A stretch of DNA of 6,073 nucleotides from SAR202 cluster bacterium (GCA_030740335.1 JASLXL010000174.1:1-6073), one strand, 5' to 3'; shown: positions 1-6,066, counted from the stretch's first letter. A program made the numbers and translations. The notes: a model not told the origin generated them from the letters alone.

Positions 1-1
1 T

Positions 2-829
2 GGCGTGGAGCTACACGAACTCGATGGTGTCGCCGTCACCCACGGGCCCGGCCTGGCGGGATCTCTGTTGATTGGCGTGAATGCTGCAAAAGGACTAGCG
101 CTGGCTGCCGGTCTCCCACTAATCGGAGTGAATCACCTTGAAGGACACGTCTATGCTTCCTGGCTGGATGGAAATGACCCCGAGGCAAAATACGGTTTCC
201 CGTTCATGTGCCTGATCGCGTCTGGAGGCCACACAGATCTGATATTGATGAAAGGACACGGTGACTACACACTGGTAGGTCGCACGCGGGACGACGCTGC
301 TGGCGAAGCCTTTGACAAGGCTGCGAGGGTTCTGGGGCTGGGTTTCCCGGGGGGACCAGCCATTCAGAAATCTGCAGAGTCCAGTGTCGGCAAAGAGCCA
401 AGATTCACCAGGCCGAGGATCAAGGACTCTCTTGATTTTTCGTTCAGTGGTCTCAAGACCGCGGTGCTGCGCCGGTCCGAAGAGAAGGGGTGGTACCCAC
501 CGCAGGAAGGCCGCACGCCAAACCCTGCGAAGGTCGCGGATGTTTCCTCCGCGTTCCAGGAGGCCATGGTCGATACGATAGTTATTAGGACGGTTGAGGC
601 GATCGAGCGGTACCGGGTGAACGCTCTAATCATGGGCGGAGGTGTAGCTTCCAATACTCTTCTTCGCAAAGAAATGGCGATACGGTCGTCGGTTCCAGTG
701 GTTGTGCCCAGACCGGCGTTGTGTACGGACAACGGTGCGATGATCGGCGCGGCAGGGTGGTTCCATTTGCGAAATGGCACGGCATATCAGTGGGCAATGG
801 ACGTGGAGCCCAGATTGAGGCTGGGCTGA
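2..829 (+). CDS. tsaD: tRNA N6-adenosine threonylcarbamoyltransferase TsaD, 5'-truncated by the window edge
   Basis: TsaD transfers the threonylcarbamoyl group from threonylcarbamoyl-AMP to A37 of ANN-decoding tRNAs, working in the cytoplasm with TsaB and TsaE. About 275 residues are present. The reading frame is open to the left edge, and by comparison with the roughly 337-residue E. coli protein about 67 N-terminal residues lie outside the window, so the GTG at position 5 is an internal Val. Counting that Val as residue 1, visible motifs are GPGLAGSLLIG (14-24), the metal-binding HLEGH (His44, His48), the nucleotide-binding ASGGHTDL (72-79), GEAFDKAARVLGL (100-112), FPGGP (114-118), FSFSGLKTA (145-153), MGGGVASNTLLR (210-221) and CTDNGAMIGAAG (240-251), whose Asp is a further metal ligand. 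No frameshift is seen. The downstream gene is convergent, with 13 bases between the stop codons. Family assignment is essentially certain. Confidence 0.97.
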   Translation, partial: GVELHELDGVAVTHGPGLAGSLLIGVNAAKGLALAAGLPLIGVNHLEGHVYASWLDGNDPEAKYGFPFMCLIASGGHTDLILMKGHGDYTLVGRTRDDAAGEAFDKAARVLGLGFPGGPAIQKSAESSVGKEPRFTRPRIKDSLDFSFSGLKTAVLRRSEEKGWYPPQEGRTPNPAKVADVSSAFQEAMVDTIVIRTVEAIERYRVNALIMGGGVASNTLLRKEMAIRSSVPVVVPRPALCTDNGAMIGAAGWFHLRNGTAYQWAMDVEPRLRLG

Positions 830-843
830 ATCTATCTTTTATC
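807..843 (+). terminator. Possible weak terminator overlapping the tsaD stop codon
   Basis: AGCCCAG (807-813) and CTGGGCT (821-827) form a perfect 7-bp stem around the 7-base loop ATTGAGG. A T-rich stretch, TCTATCTTTTATC, follows. The stem runs into the tsaD TGA, and the main T run starts 9 bases after the stem, which is late for a classic intrinsic terminator. Read on the other strand there is no T tract, so it would serve tsaD only. Confidence 0.35.
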
Positions 844-1343
844 TAGCGAGGCGAAAACGTTCTTGAGCGAAAGTGCTCTTTGCGCAGGAACAGCTTGTTG
901 ACGAACTCATAGGTGTCCTCTATGGCTGTCGGCCCGTTGACGTTGTATGTGAACTCTGTTTCGCCAGCCCTGAACCTCGCCTGTACCTTTGATGGGGATC
1001 TTAGCCGGTCCACGACGAGATATACACCCATCGCGGCCAGCACGAGGCCCGCTATGGCGGAGCCGACGGGGTTGTCCCATACTTGCCACACCGCTAACGC
1101 CACTATCAATGCTAGTGCGGCCCAAACGTACCCGATGAGTCCGAGGCTTCTCTGGCTCAAGACATCGATCGCGGTAATGTCTTGGATAGAAACGAAGAAA
1201 GTCTGTATCCGGTGGCCGTTGGAACTGACGTGGATAAGACGAAGTTCGGTTAGTATCAGATTATCGGCGCGGTCGGGGTCGCCGTCGCGACTATCTACGA
1301 GGTCCAGAGTGGCGTCCACGTGTTCGCCGTCCATCATGACCAT
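843..1343 (-). CDS. Hypothetical membrane protein with two transmembrane helices, PH-like layout
   Basis: I do not recognise a named family. From the ATG at 1343 the protein has about 166 residues. An acidic N-terminus leads into a strand-rich stretch with LILTELRLIH (about 29-38), then SIQDITAIDVL (52-62). Two hydrophobic segments follow at about 67-88 and 92-113, separated by WDNPVG, so they form a tight hairpin in the membrane. A polar domain of about 50 residues ends in YEFVNKLFLRK and a basic tail. The order 'LT.xRLI ... I.xDI' then a helix pair resembles bacterial PH-like (YdbT/DUF304-style) membrane proteins, but this is inference by eye. The start is uncertain: ATGs at 1337 and 1334 are also possible, and the GTG at 1373 has GGAGG four bases upstream. 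The frame stays open to a GTG at 1457, but that upstream part looks non-coding. The gene converges on tsaD. Confidence 0.7.
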   Translation of the reverse strand: MVMMDGEHVDATLDLVDSRDGDPDRADNLILTELRLIHVSSNGHRIQTFFVSIQDITAIDVLSQRSLGLIGYVWAALALIVALAVWQVWDNPVGSAIAGLVLAAMGVYLVVDRLRSPSKVQARFRAGETEFTYNVNGPTAIEDTYEFVNKLFLRKEHFRSRTFSPR

Positions 1344-1634
1344 CTCGCTCTTGGTTTCCGCTTGAACCGCCACGACGCCTCCGCAGTCATCATGCTGAGC
1401 ACCGTGATGGCGCTGACACGATGTTAACATGGCGAATGCTGGAGGCCAAATAGCCACTCGCGTTTTCGCTGCTAGAAAAAGAACACGACATTACATGGCG
1501 GGGTACTAGGAACACCCATTTTGCTGTCGGCAGATAATGTTCTAGCTCTGCACACACCAGATAAATCTCAACTGCCCATCCCCAGATGCCGGCCCAGTCC
1601 TCGAATTGTACGCAGCCCTGACACCCGCACCTCG

Positions 1635-1663
1635 TAGACTCGACATTGACGGTGTGCTATTGT
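1635..1663 (+). promoter_or_regulatory. Candidate promoter for the tandem PLP-protein operon
   Basis: TAGACT (1635-1640, four of six matches to TTGACA) and TATTGT (1658-1663, four of six to TATAAT) are spaced by 17 bases. TGC directly before the -10 gives an extended -10 element. Transcription would start near 1670, leaving a leader of about 53 bases. The same TGCTAT core occurs in the better promoter of the SDR gene at the right edge. The hexamers are imperfect, so this remains a prediction. Confidence 0.4.
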
Positions 1664-1669
1664 TTTAGT

Positions 1670-1687
1670 CGCCTTCTCAATAAGGCG
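1670..1687 (+). promoter_or_regulatory. Stem-loop at the predicted 5' end of the operon mRNA
   Basis: CGCCTT (1670-1675) pairs with AAGGCG (1682-1687) around the 6-base loop CTCAAT, followed by TCTTTC. It sits where the predicted transcript would begin and 35 bases before the start codon. It could protect the 5' end of the message or act as a weak attenuator. The T tract is too poor to call it a terminator. Confidence 0.35.
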
Positions 1688-1722
1688 TCTTTCGGGCATT
1701 TCCCACTCACGAGGAACCGTTA

Positions 1723-2829
1723 ATGGAACGACCCATATTTAAGCCTGTTGGTACTGCTGAAGAGGCGCTCGACACGCCTTCCTTGGTGGTGGATATTTCG
1801 GGATTGAACCAGAACATAGAGACGATGCACTCCTTTTTCCGAAGCAGACCAGTCGGACTGCGCCCCCACGTTTCGGGCCACGGAAGTTCAGCCATAGCCC
1901 ATATGCAAATTGCCGCGGGCGGCACCGTGGGCGGAATCATGACCGCGACGCTCGGCCAGGCCGAGGTGTTCGCCGCTACTGGCTTCGACGACATATTCCT
2001 GGCGAACCTGGTCACTGCGCCGTCGAAAATATCCCGGCTCTGCTCACTTGCACGGCGCGTGAATATGACTGTTGCCGCAGATAGCGCCGATAATGTCATT
2101 GATCTCGGAGAAGCCTCAGTAGAGGCGGGTGTCACTCTCAACGTCGTTGTCGACATAAACACGCGGCGCGAAAGTACCGGAGTCGCGCCGGGACGGCCAG
2201 CGTTGGAATTGGCGAATACTATCGAGGGCGAGGAAGGCCTTCACTTCGCGGGCCTCATGACCTACGAGGGCACCATCCGGGCCGACGGGGACGAATTGGT
2301 GTCTGAGTCGAAGAAGTGTATCCAGCAGGTTCTGGATACTCGAGAGAAGGTGGAAAAGGCCGGACTTGACGTTGAGATTCTCAGCGTCGGCGGTACCCAC
2401 AACTATGAGATCGCCGGAGACATGGACGGCGTCACCGAGGTTGCGGCTGGTTCGTACGCGTTGATGGACGAGGCTTACCGGCCGTACAGGCCGCAGTTTG
2501 TCAACGCGGCCAGAATCATGTCTTGCGTGACTTCGATGCCAGAGGCCGGCAACGTCATCACTGACGCGGGCCGCAAGGCCATCGGTGGCGATTCTGGGAA
2601 TCCTGGTATCCCCACTGTGCCAGGCGGCGAGGTCCGGGGTCTCAGCGCCGAGCACGGTGGCATCGACCTGGACCCATCAATCGATCATGGATTGTCGCTG
2701 GGTGACCGGGTATGGTTCGTTCCAAACAGCATTGAAGGCTGCGTCAATCTGCATGATTACATGCACGTGATACGCAACGGCAAGCTTGATGCCATCTGGG
2801 AGCTGCCCGCAAGAGGCCGCTACCGCTAA
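1723..2829 (+). CDS. DSD1 / alanine racemase-like fold-III PLP family protein lacking the catalytic lysine (paralog 1)
   Basis: The 368-residue length is normal for the D-serine dehydratase / D-threonine aldolase-like family, which has an N-terminal PLP barrel and a C-terminal beta domain. Family marks are DTPSLVVDI (17-25), GGTVGGIMTATLGQAEV (66-82), SVGGTH (221-226, the phosphate-binding area), TEVAAGSYALMD (238-249), DAGRKA (281-286), SAEHGGID (308-315), a VPN motif near 333-335 and a C-terminal WELPARG. The usual RPHxKTHK motif reads RPHVSGHG (47-54), so Ser51 replaces the lysine that holds PLP. The usual His-x-Cys or His-x-Asp metal pair reads Ser336-x-Glu338, and the RxGV motif reads STGV (151-154). 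It may therefore be a non-catalytic partner or bind another ligand. The ATG start has GAGGA seven bases upstream. Paralog 2 follows 23 bases downstream, indicating an operon. Family is sure; activity and substrate are unknown. Confidence 0.9.
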   Translation: MERPIFKPVGTAEEALDTPSLVVDISGLNQNIETMHSFFRSRPVGLRPHVSGHGSSAIAHMQIAAGGTVGGIMTATLGQAEVFAATGFDDIFLANLVTAPSKISRLCSLARRVNMTVAADSADNVIDLGEASVEAGVTLNVVVDINTRRESTGVAPGRPALELANTIEGEEGLHFAGLMTYEGTIRADGDELVSESKKCIQQVLDTREKVEKAGLDVEILSVGGTHNYEIAGDMDGVTEVAAGSYALMDEAYRPYRPQFVNAARIMSCVTSMPEAGNVITDAGRKAIGGDSGNPGIPTVPGGEVRGLSAEHGGIDLDPSIDHGLSLGDRVWFVPNSIEGCVNLHDYMHVIRNGKLDAIWELPARGRYR

Positions 2830-2852
2830 TCTGACACAGACGGAGAGTATAG

Positions 2853-3947
2853 ATGGATTACTATCGGCCGGTCCCGGGCACTCAAGTCGAAGACCTGGAG
2901 ACACCTTGCCTCCTCGTAGACCTCGATGCAGTCGAGCACAACTTCCGGGTCGTCGCGGACACGTACCGCGACACCGAATGTAAGATGCGTCAGCACACCA
3001 AGAACATCAAGAGCCCCAGGCTCGCCAAAATGCAGATAGAGATAGGTGGCACGGTTGGCGGCGTATGTACCGCAAAACTGTCTGAGGCCGAAGTGATGGT
3101 GGAGGGCGGCGTCACCGATATCCTGATCCCAAATCAGGTAGTTCACAAGGACAAAATAGCCCGAATGTGCGCTCTTGCCCGTCGCGCAGACATGAAGGTG
3201 TCCGTCGACAACATGCAGAATGTCCAGGATCTGTCCGATATCGCATATGCCTATGGGGTCAAGATCGGTGTATTGATCGAGGTCGACACGCAGATGGGCC
3301 GTGCTGGTGTTCGGAGCAACGAACAGGGTGTCGCCATCGCGAAGTTGGCGGAGAGTTTGCCTGGCGTTGATTTCAGGGGCGTCATGAGCCACCAGTCTCT
3401 GATGGAGTATAAGGGCGAAGAAGATCGGTACGAGGTGGGCAGACAGACGATACAGATTTGCTTGGACGTAAAGAACGCCATTGAAGCCGAGGGTATCGCA
3501 GTGGAGATGGTTTCCAGCGGCGAGACATTTACGATCGACGTGGCCGCCACCATCCCAGGTGTGACCGAGGTTGAGGGCGGCACATACGCGTTGGGCGGTA
3601 CCAACTATGATTATATGAAAGACTACCAGATGGCCAACAAGGTGATGTGTACCGTCATTAGCACGCCGCGGTCAGGCGTGGCCATAGGTGATGTGGGCCT
3701 GTTCGCCCTCTCTGGACTCGGTGCCGATTCCGTCGAGGGGCACCTCGATATCACGATAGTCGAGATGCTAGACCATCAGATTGTGCTCAAATCGGATGGC
3801 GAGATGCCGCTAAAAGTAGGTGACAAGTTCAAGTTGATCCCAGCCTATCAGGACATGATGATCAACCGATGGGACCAGTACATAGGCATCCGGGACGGCG
3901 CCGTGGAACAGGTATGGGACATACCTGGTCGAGGCTGCACTCAATAA
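2853..3947 (+). CDS. DSD1 / alanine racemase-like fold-III PLP enzyme that keeps the catalytic lysine (paralog 2)
   Basis: This 364-residue protein is a clear homolog of the gene before it; MQI, GGTVGG and AEV are shared in the 60-82 region, as are LARR and GVTEV. Its ETPCLLVDLD (16-25) opens the PLP barrel. The RPHxK motif appears as RQHTK (46-50), keeping Lys50 as the likely Schiff-base lysine. GRAGV (149-153) and SSGET (221-225) are in place. In the C-terminal domain DAGxKA has become DVGLFA (280-285), and the His-x-Cys metal pair reads Tyr332-x-Asp334 in IPAYQD. A D-amino-acid or beta-hydroxy-amino-acid lyase or aldolase role is possible, but the altered metal site argues against simple transfer of the D-serine dehydratase label. 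The ATG has GGAGAG five bases upstream in the 23-base gap, so co-translation with paralog 1 is likely. A strong terminator follows 29 bases after the stop codon. Confidence 0.9.
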   Translation: MDYYRPVPGTQVEDLETPCLLVDLDAVEHNFRVVADTYRDTECKMRQHTKNIKSPRLAKMQIEIGGTVGGVCTAKLSEAEVMVEGGVTDILIPNQVVHKDKIARMCALARRADMKVSVDNMQNVQDLSDIAYAYGVKIGVLIEVDTQMGRAGVRSNEQGVAIAKLAESLPGVDFRGVMSHQSLMEYKGEEDRYEVGRQTIQICLDVKNAIEAEGIAVEMVSSGETFTIDVAATIPGVTEVEGGTYALGGTNYDYMKDYQMANKVMCTVISTPRSGVAIGDVGLFALSGLGADSVEGHLDITIVEMLDHQIVLKSDGEMPLKVGDKFKLIPAYQDMMINRWDQYIGIRDGAVEQVWDIPGRGCTQ

Positions 3948-3976
3948 CCTGAGCCGGTGTATAGAATACGAAAAGA

Positions 3977-4009
3977 AAAGGCCCGAATCCGCTCTGGAGT
4001 CGGGCCTTT
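3977..4009. terminator. Bidirectional intrinsic terminator between convergent genes
   Basis: AAAGGCCCGA (3977-3986) pairs perfectly with TCGGGCCTTT (4000-4009), giving a 10-bp GC-rich stem. After one A/G mismatch, TCC (3988-3990) and GGA (3996-3998) extend it around the loop GCTCT. On the minus strand the stem is followed by a T-rich tail (CCTTTTCTTTTCG), so it ends the thioredoxin reductase transcript well. On the plus strand the tail is TTTATGGTTT, weaker but usable for the paralog operon. Confidence 0.88.
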
Positions 4010-4031
4010 ATGGTTTCAGGGTAGAGGGGCG

Positions 4032-5003
4032 TCAGGCCTCGACCTTGGCATGCCATTGGCAGGCGTTCGGGTGTGTATTCACCTCGTAGTAGGCTGCCGT
4101 TGCAGCTATCGCCCCCTGGGCCGCTGCGGTGATCGTCTGCTTGAGGTCGCCAGAGGCGTTGGTGAGGTCGCCAGCAGCGAACAACCCGTGGACACGAGTG
4201 CGCATCTCCTTATCCACTAGGACCTCGCCACCATCGTTCAACTCGGCTCCGAGCTTGGAAGCCAACTCGGACCTGGGGTCGGCGCCGATCTCTATGAATA
4301 GGCCGTCCAACTCAAGCTCCTTCGATCCTCGCACCTCATTGTCGAGGACAATACCTGATAGGCCGTCGTCGCCCTTGAGTTCCATCACGCGGGTTCCCAT
4401 CACCTGCTTGACGTTCTTCGCTGCGTCTAACAATTGCAAATTGATGGGCTCGGGTCGCGTAAACTGATCCTGTCGGTAGACCAGGTAGACCTGTTCGGCG
4501 TACTTGCTTAGCAAAACCGCCCCTTCGACGGCCGCGTTGCCGCCGCCGACAACCGCGACCGTGTTTCCGTGGTGCATGGGGGCATCGCAGGTAGAGCAAA
4601 AGGACACGCCACGGCCGGTCCACTCCTCCTCGTGGTCGAGCCAGAGTCTACGCCTCTCACGACCTATGGCCAGGATGGCAGTGGTGGCCTTGAATGTCAG
4701 GCCGCCCTCAGTCGTTACGGTAAACTCGTCGTCCGACCTATCAATTGAATTTATGTTCTCCTCGATGACAGGGACCCCATATTTGTCGACCTGCTCGCGG
4801 AATTTCAGCATCAAGTCGAAGCCATCGATCTCCGGATACCCCGGGTAGTTCTCGATAATGCCTCCAGTAGCAGTCTCGCCACCGAATATGCCGCCAACGA
4901 TGATGGTGCTCATCTGATATCGGGCCGCGTAGAGGGCCGCGGAAAATCCCGCCGCGCCCTGTCCTGCTATCAGCACGTCGTACCGCTTAGTCTGGTCTAC
5001 CAA
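4032..5003 (-). CDS. trxB: Thioredoxin reductase-like FAD/NAD(P)-dependent disulfide oxidoreductase
   Basis: Cytoplasmic flavoenzyme of the low-molecular-weight thioredoxin reductase family, passing electrons from a pyridine nucleotide through FAD and a redox disulfide to thioredoxin-like proteins. From the TTG at 5003 it has 323 residues (E. coli TrxB: 321). Motifs: FAD-binding GQGAAG (14-19), ENYPGYP (51-57), AILAIG (109-114), redox CSTC (Cys136, Cys139, close to E. coli 135/138), dinucleotide-binding GGGNAA (153-158) and AAGDLT (276-281) for FAD. The HRRxxxR motif that grips the NADPH 2'-phosphate reads YRQDQFTR (176-183), so cofactor choice may differ. TTG is preferred because GAGGTGA lies five bases before it; the GTG at 5012 overlaps that site. 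No thioredoxin gene is adjacent. It converges on the paralog operon across a shared terminator. A ferredoxin-linked or other disulfide reductase role remains possible. Confidence 0.92.
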   Translation of the reverse strand: MVDQTKRYDVLIAGQGAAGFSAALYAARYQMSTIIVGGIFGGETATGGIIENYPGYPEIDGFDLMLKFREQVDKYGVPVIEENINSIDRSDDEFTVTTEGGLTFKATTAILAIGRERRRLWLDHEEEWTGRGVSFCSTCDAPMHHGNTVAVVGGGNAAVEGAVLLSKYAEQVYLVYRQDQFTRPEPINLQLLDAAKNVKQVMGTRVMELKGDDGLSGIVLDNEVRGSKELELDGLFIEIGADPRSELASKLGAELNDGGEVLVDKEMRTRVHGLFAAGDLTNASGDLKQTITAAAQGAIAATAAYYEVNTHPNACQWHAKVEA

Positions 5004-5016
5004 CTGTCTCACCTCT
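5004..5016 (-). promoter_or_regulatory. Strong Shine-Dalgarno site that decides the trxB start
   Basis: AGAGGTGA (5016-5009 on the minus strand) matches the anti-Shine-Dalgarno sequence over GAGGTGA and is followed by GACAG, then TTG at 5003-5001. The alternative GTG at 5012-5010 lies within the site itself and has no good site of its own, so TTG is the better start. Confidence 0.7.
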
Positions 5017-5112
5017 GGCTGAGTTGTTGCTGGGCAAGTCCCCTAGCCCATGTATTCGTGATGCCTACACAGTCCGGCGCGATGCCGATTGTCTAAGCGG
5101 CGGTGTCTATCA

Positions 5113-5197
5113 AACTCTCCCTCATCCTAGCAGTATCCAAGTTGAGGAGAAGGGATCTGACCTCCTCTCCCTAGGGAGAGGATTGAGGTGAGGGTGA
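5113..5197. repeat. REP/MITE-like palindromic intergenic repeat
   Basis: The centre, 5164-5181, is a perfect 18-base palindrome (CCTCTCCCTAGGGAGAGG). Imperfect inverted flanks surround it: CCCTCATCCT (5119-5128) on the left and AGGATTGAGGTGAGGG (5179-5194) on the right. A second pairing, GAGGAG (5144-5149) with CTCCTC (5162-5167), competes with the palindrome. Read on the minus strand its frame gives a 'HPHLNPLPRER'-like peptide, a familiar false-ORF signature of a dispersed intergenic repeat found in many bacterial genomes. It begins about 10 bases after the SDR stop codon, so it may also terminate or stabilise that transcript. Copy number cannot be judged from one window. Confidence 0.7.
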
Positions 5198-5206
5198 ACT
5201 ACTAGC

Positions 5207-5956
5207 CTAGTGGAACACGCGTCCGGAATCGATCGCCAACGTCTGGCCAGTGATACTGTCGGTGGCGCAGAATGCCACGACCTGCCTGGCGATGTCGTCC
5301 TTGTCTGCAGCCCTTTGGAGAAGTGACCCCTCAACCGCAGCCTTCTGGTACTTCGGCGCCAGATTCATGGACATCTTTGTTCCCTCCAAGTATCCCGGCG
5401 ATATGCAGTTGACCAGAATATCTGGCGCCAGGCCGACAGCCATGCACTTCGTTAGATGGATGAGCCCGGACTTCGCCACCGCGTAGCCGATGGACGAGCC
5501 CGTGGGGGCAATTCCGGCCACGGAGGAGATGTTAACTATTCGGCCGCCGCCCTGGGCCTTCATCGGTCGCGAGGCGGCCTTGATGGTCAGCATTGGGCCT
5601 GTAAGGTTGACGTCGATAAGCTTGTTCCAGTCAGCATAGGTCAGAGCGTCGATGTCGTCGAATGGAATCCATTTGTTGTAACCGGCGTCGTTGACAAGAA
5701 TGTCTAGACGCCCGAAGCTGGTTAGTACCTGGGCGACCATCGCATCTACTTTGTCGGGATCGGTGACATTGCAGTGTATAGCCTCGGCTACCGAGCCTCC
5801 GGCCACCAGTTCGTCGACAAGGTTCTCGGCCTTTTCACGACCCTGATCGTACAACACGGCGACTTTGGTGCCGGCCGCGGCCAGTGAACGGCATATGCGA
5901 CCGCCGAGTCCGCCACTGCCCCCAGTCACGACGGCGACAGCACCATTCAAGTCCAT
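5207..5956 (-). CDS. SDR family NAD(P)-dependent oxidoreductase, FabG-like
   Basis: Classical short-chain dehydrogenase of 249 residues, a usual length. Rossmann motif TGGSGGLG (11-18); CNVTD (62-66); NDAG (89-92, normally NNAG); Asn117 in VNLTG; IVNISSVAG (140-148) with catalytic Ser145; Tyr158-x-x-x-Lys162 in YAVAK, 13 residues after the Ser as in E. coli FabG; and SPG (186-188). The catalytic tetrad Asn-Ser-Tyr-Lys is complete, so it should be active. Asp37 near the end of strand 2 may favour NAD(H) over NADP(H), but this is a weak hint. The C-terminus reads DSGRVFH where relatives often have DGG. The substrate cannot be told: a 3-oxoacyl reductase or a sugar, polyol or other alcohol dehydrogenase would all fit. 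The ATG has GGAGG seven bases upstream. It lies upstream of trxB on the same strand, but a 200-base spacer with a palindromic repeat separates them. Confidence 0.93.
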   Translation of the reverse strand: MDLNGAVAVVTGGSGGLGGRICRSLAAAGTKVAVLYDQGREKAENLVDELVAGGSVAEAIHCNVTDPDKVDAMVAQVLTSFGRLDILVNDAGYNKWIPFDDIDALTYADWNKLIDVNLTGPMLTIKAASRPMKAQGGGRIVNISSVAGIAPTGSSIGYAVAKSGLIHLTKCMAVGLAPDILVNCISPGYLEGTKMSMNLAPKYQKAAVEGSLLQRAADKDDIARQVVAFCATDSITGQTLAIDSGRVFH

Positions 5957-6038
5957 AAAAGCCCCTCCGGATTGGCGGTGCAGTATCGACCTAGACCCGG
6001 GGCACGATATGCTGCATCGACCGAGTGATGTGTGCGAA

Positions 6039-6066
6039 ATTATAGCATGGGCGGGACCCCTGACGC
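6039..6066 (-). promoter_or_regulatory. Extended -10 promoter of the SDR gene
   Basis: On the minus strand a perfect TATAAT (6044-6039) is preceded by TGC, a full extended -10 element. A weak -35-like GCGTCA (6066-6061) stands 16 bases upstream. Transcription would begin near 6032 and give a leader of about 75 bases. The -35 is poor, as is common when the extended -10 is present. Confidence 0.6.

Larger units (their letters stand above)
1344..1722. other. Long spacer between divergent genes
   Basis: This stretch of about 380 bases separates the leftward hypothetical gene from the rightward paralog pair and must carry both promoters. On the plus strand it holds a candidate promoter (1635-1663) and a small stem-loop (1670-1687). 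No convincing minus-strand promoter is seen. Reading leftwards, a frame continuous with the hypothetical gene stays open to 1457, but its residues (rich in Cys, His and Gln, with no hydrophobic or conserved pattern) do not look coding. A 7-bp inverted repeat, GCTAGAA (1471-1477) and TTCTAGC (1540-1546), is separated by 62 bases and is probably chance. I see no RNA gene here. Confidence 0.5.

Noticed and set aside
364..780. Long open frame on the minus strand inside tsaD
   Set aside because: It is fully antisense to conserved TsaD motifs, and its translation has no family pattern; it is a by-product of codon bias.
913..1365. Plus-strand open frame of about 150 codons over the hypothetical membrane protein gene
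   Set aside because: The translation is rich in Ser, Arg and Thr with no domain pattern, while the opposite strand gives a sensible protein with two hydrophobic helices.
1471..1546. Inverted repeat GCTAGAA/TTCTAGC 62 bases apart
   Set aside because: Only 7 bp with a long AT/GC-mixed spacer and no associated gene or duplication; likely chance.
2116..2655. Minus-strand open frame within paralog 1
   Set aside because: Antisense to well-conserved DSD1-family sequence, with no ribosome site and no recognisable motif.
2826..3392. Minus-strand open frame of about 188 codons across the start of paralog 2
   Set aside because: Covers the conserved lysine region and operon junction of the sense gene; His- and Asp-rich low-plausibility translation.
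5122..5334. Minus-strand open frame ending in the palindromic repeat
   Set aside because: Its C-terminal 'NPLPRER'-type peptide is the known false product of the intergenic repeat, and the rest overlaps the SDR gene in another frame.
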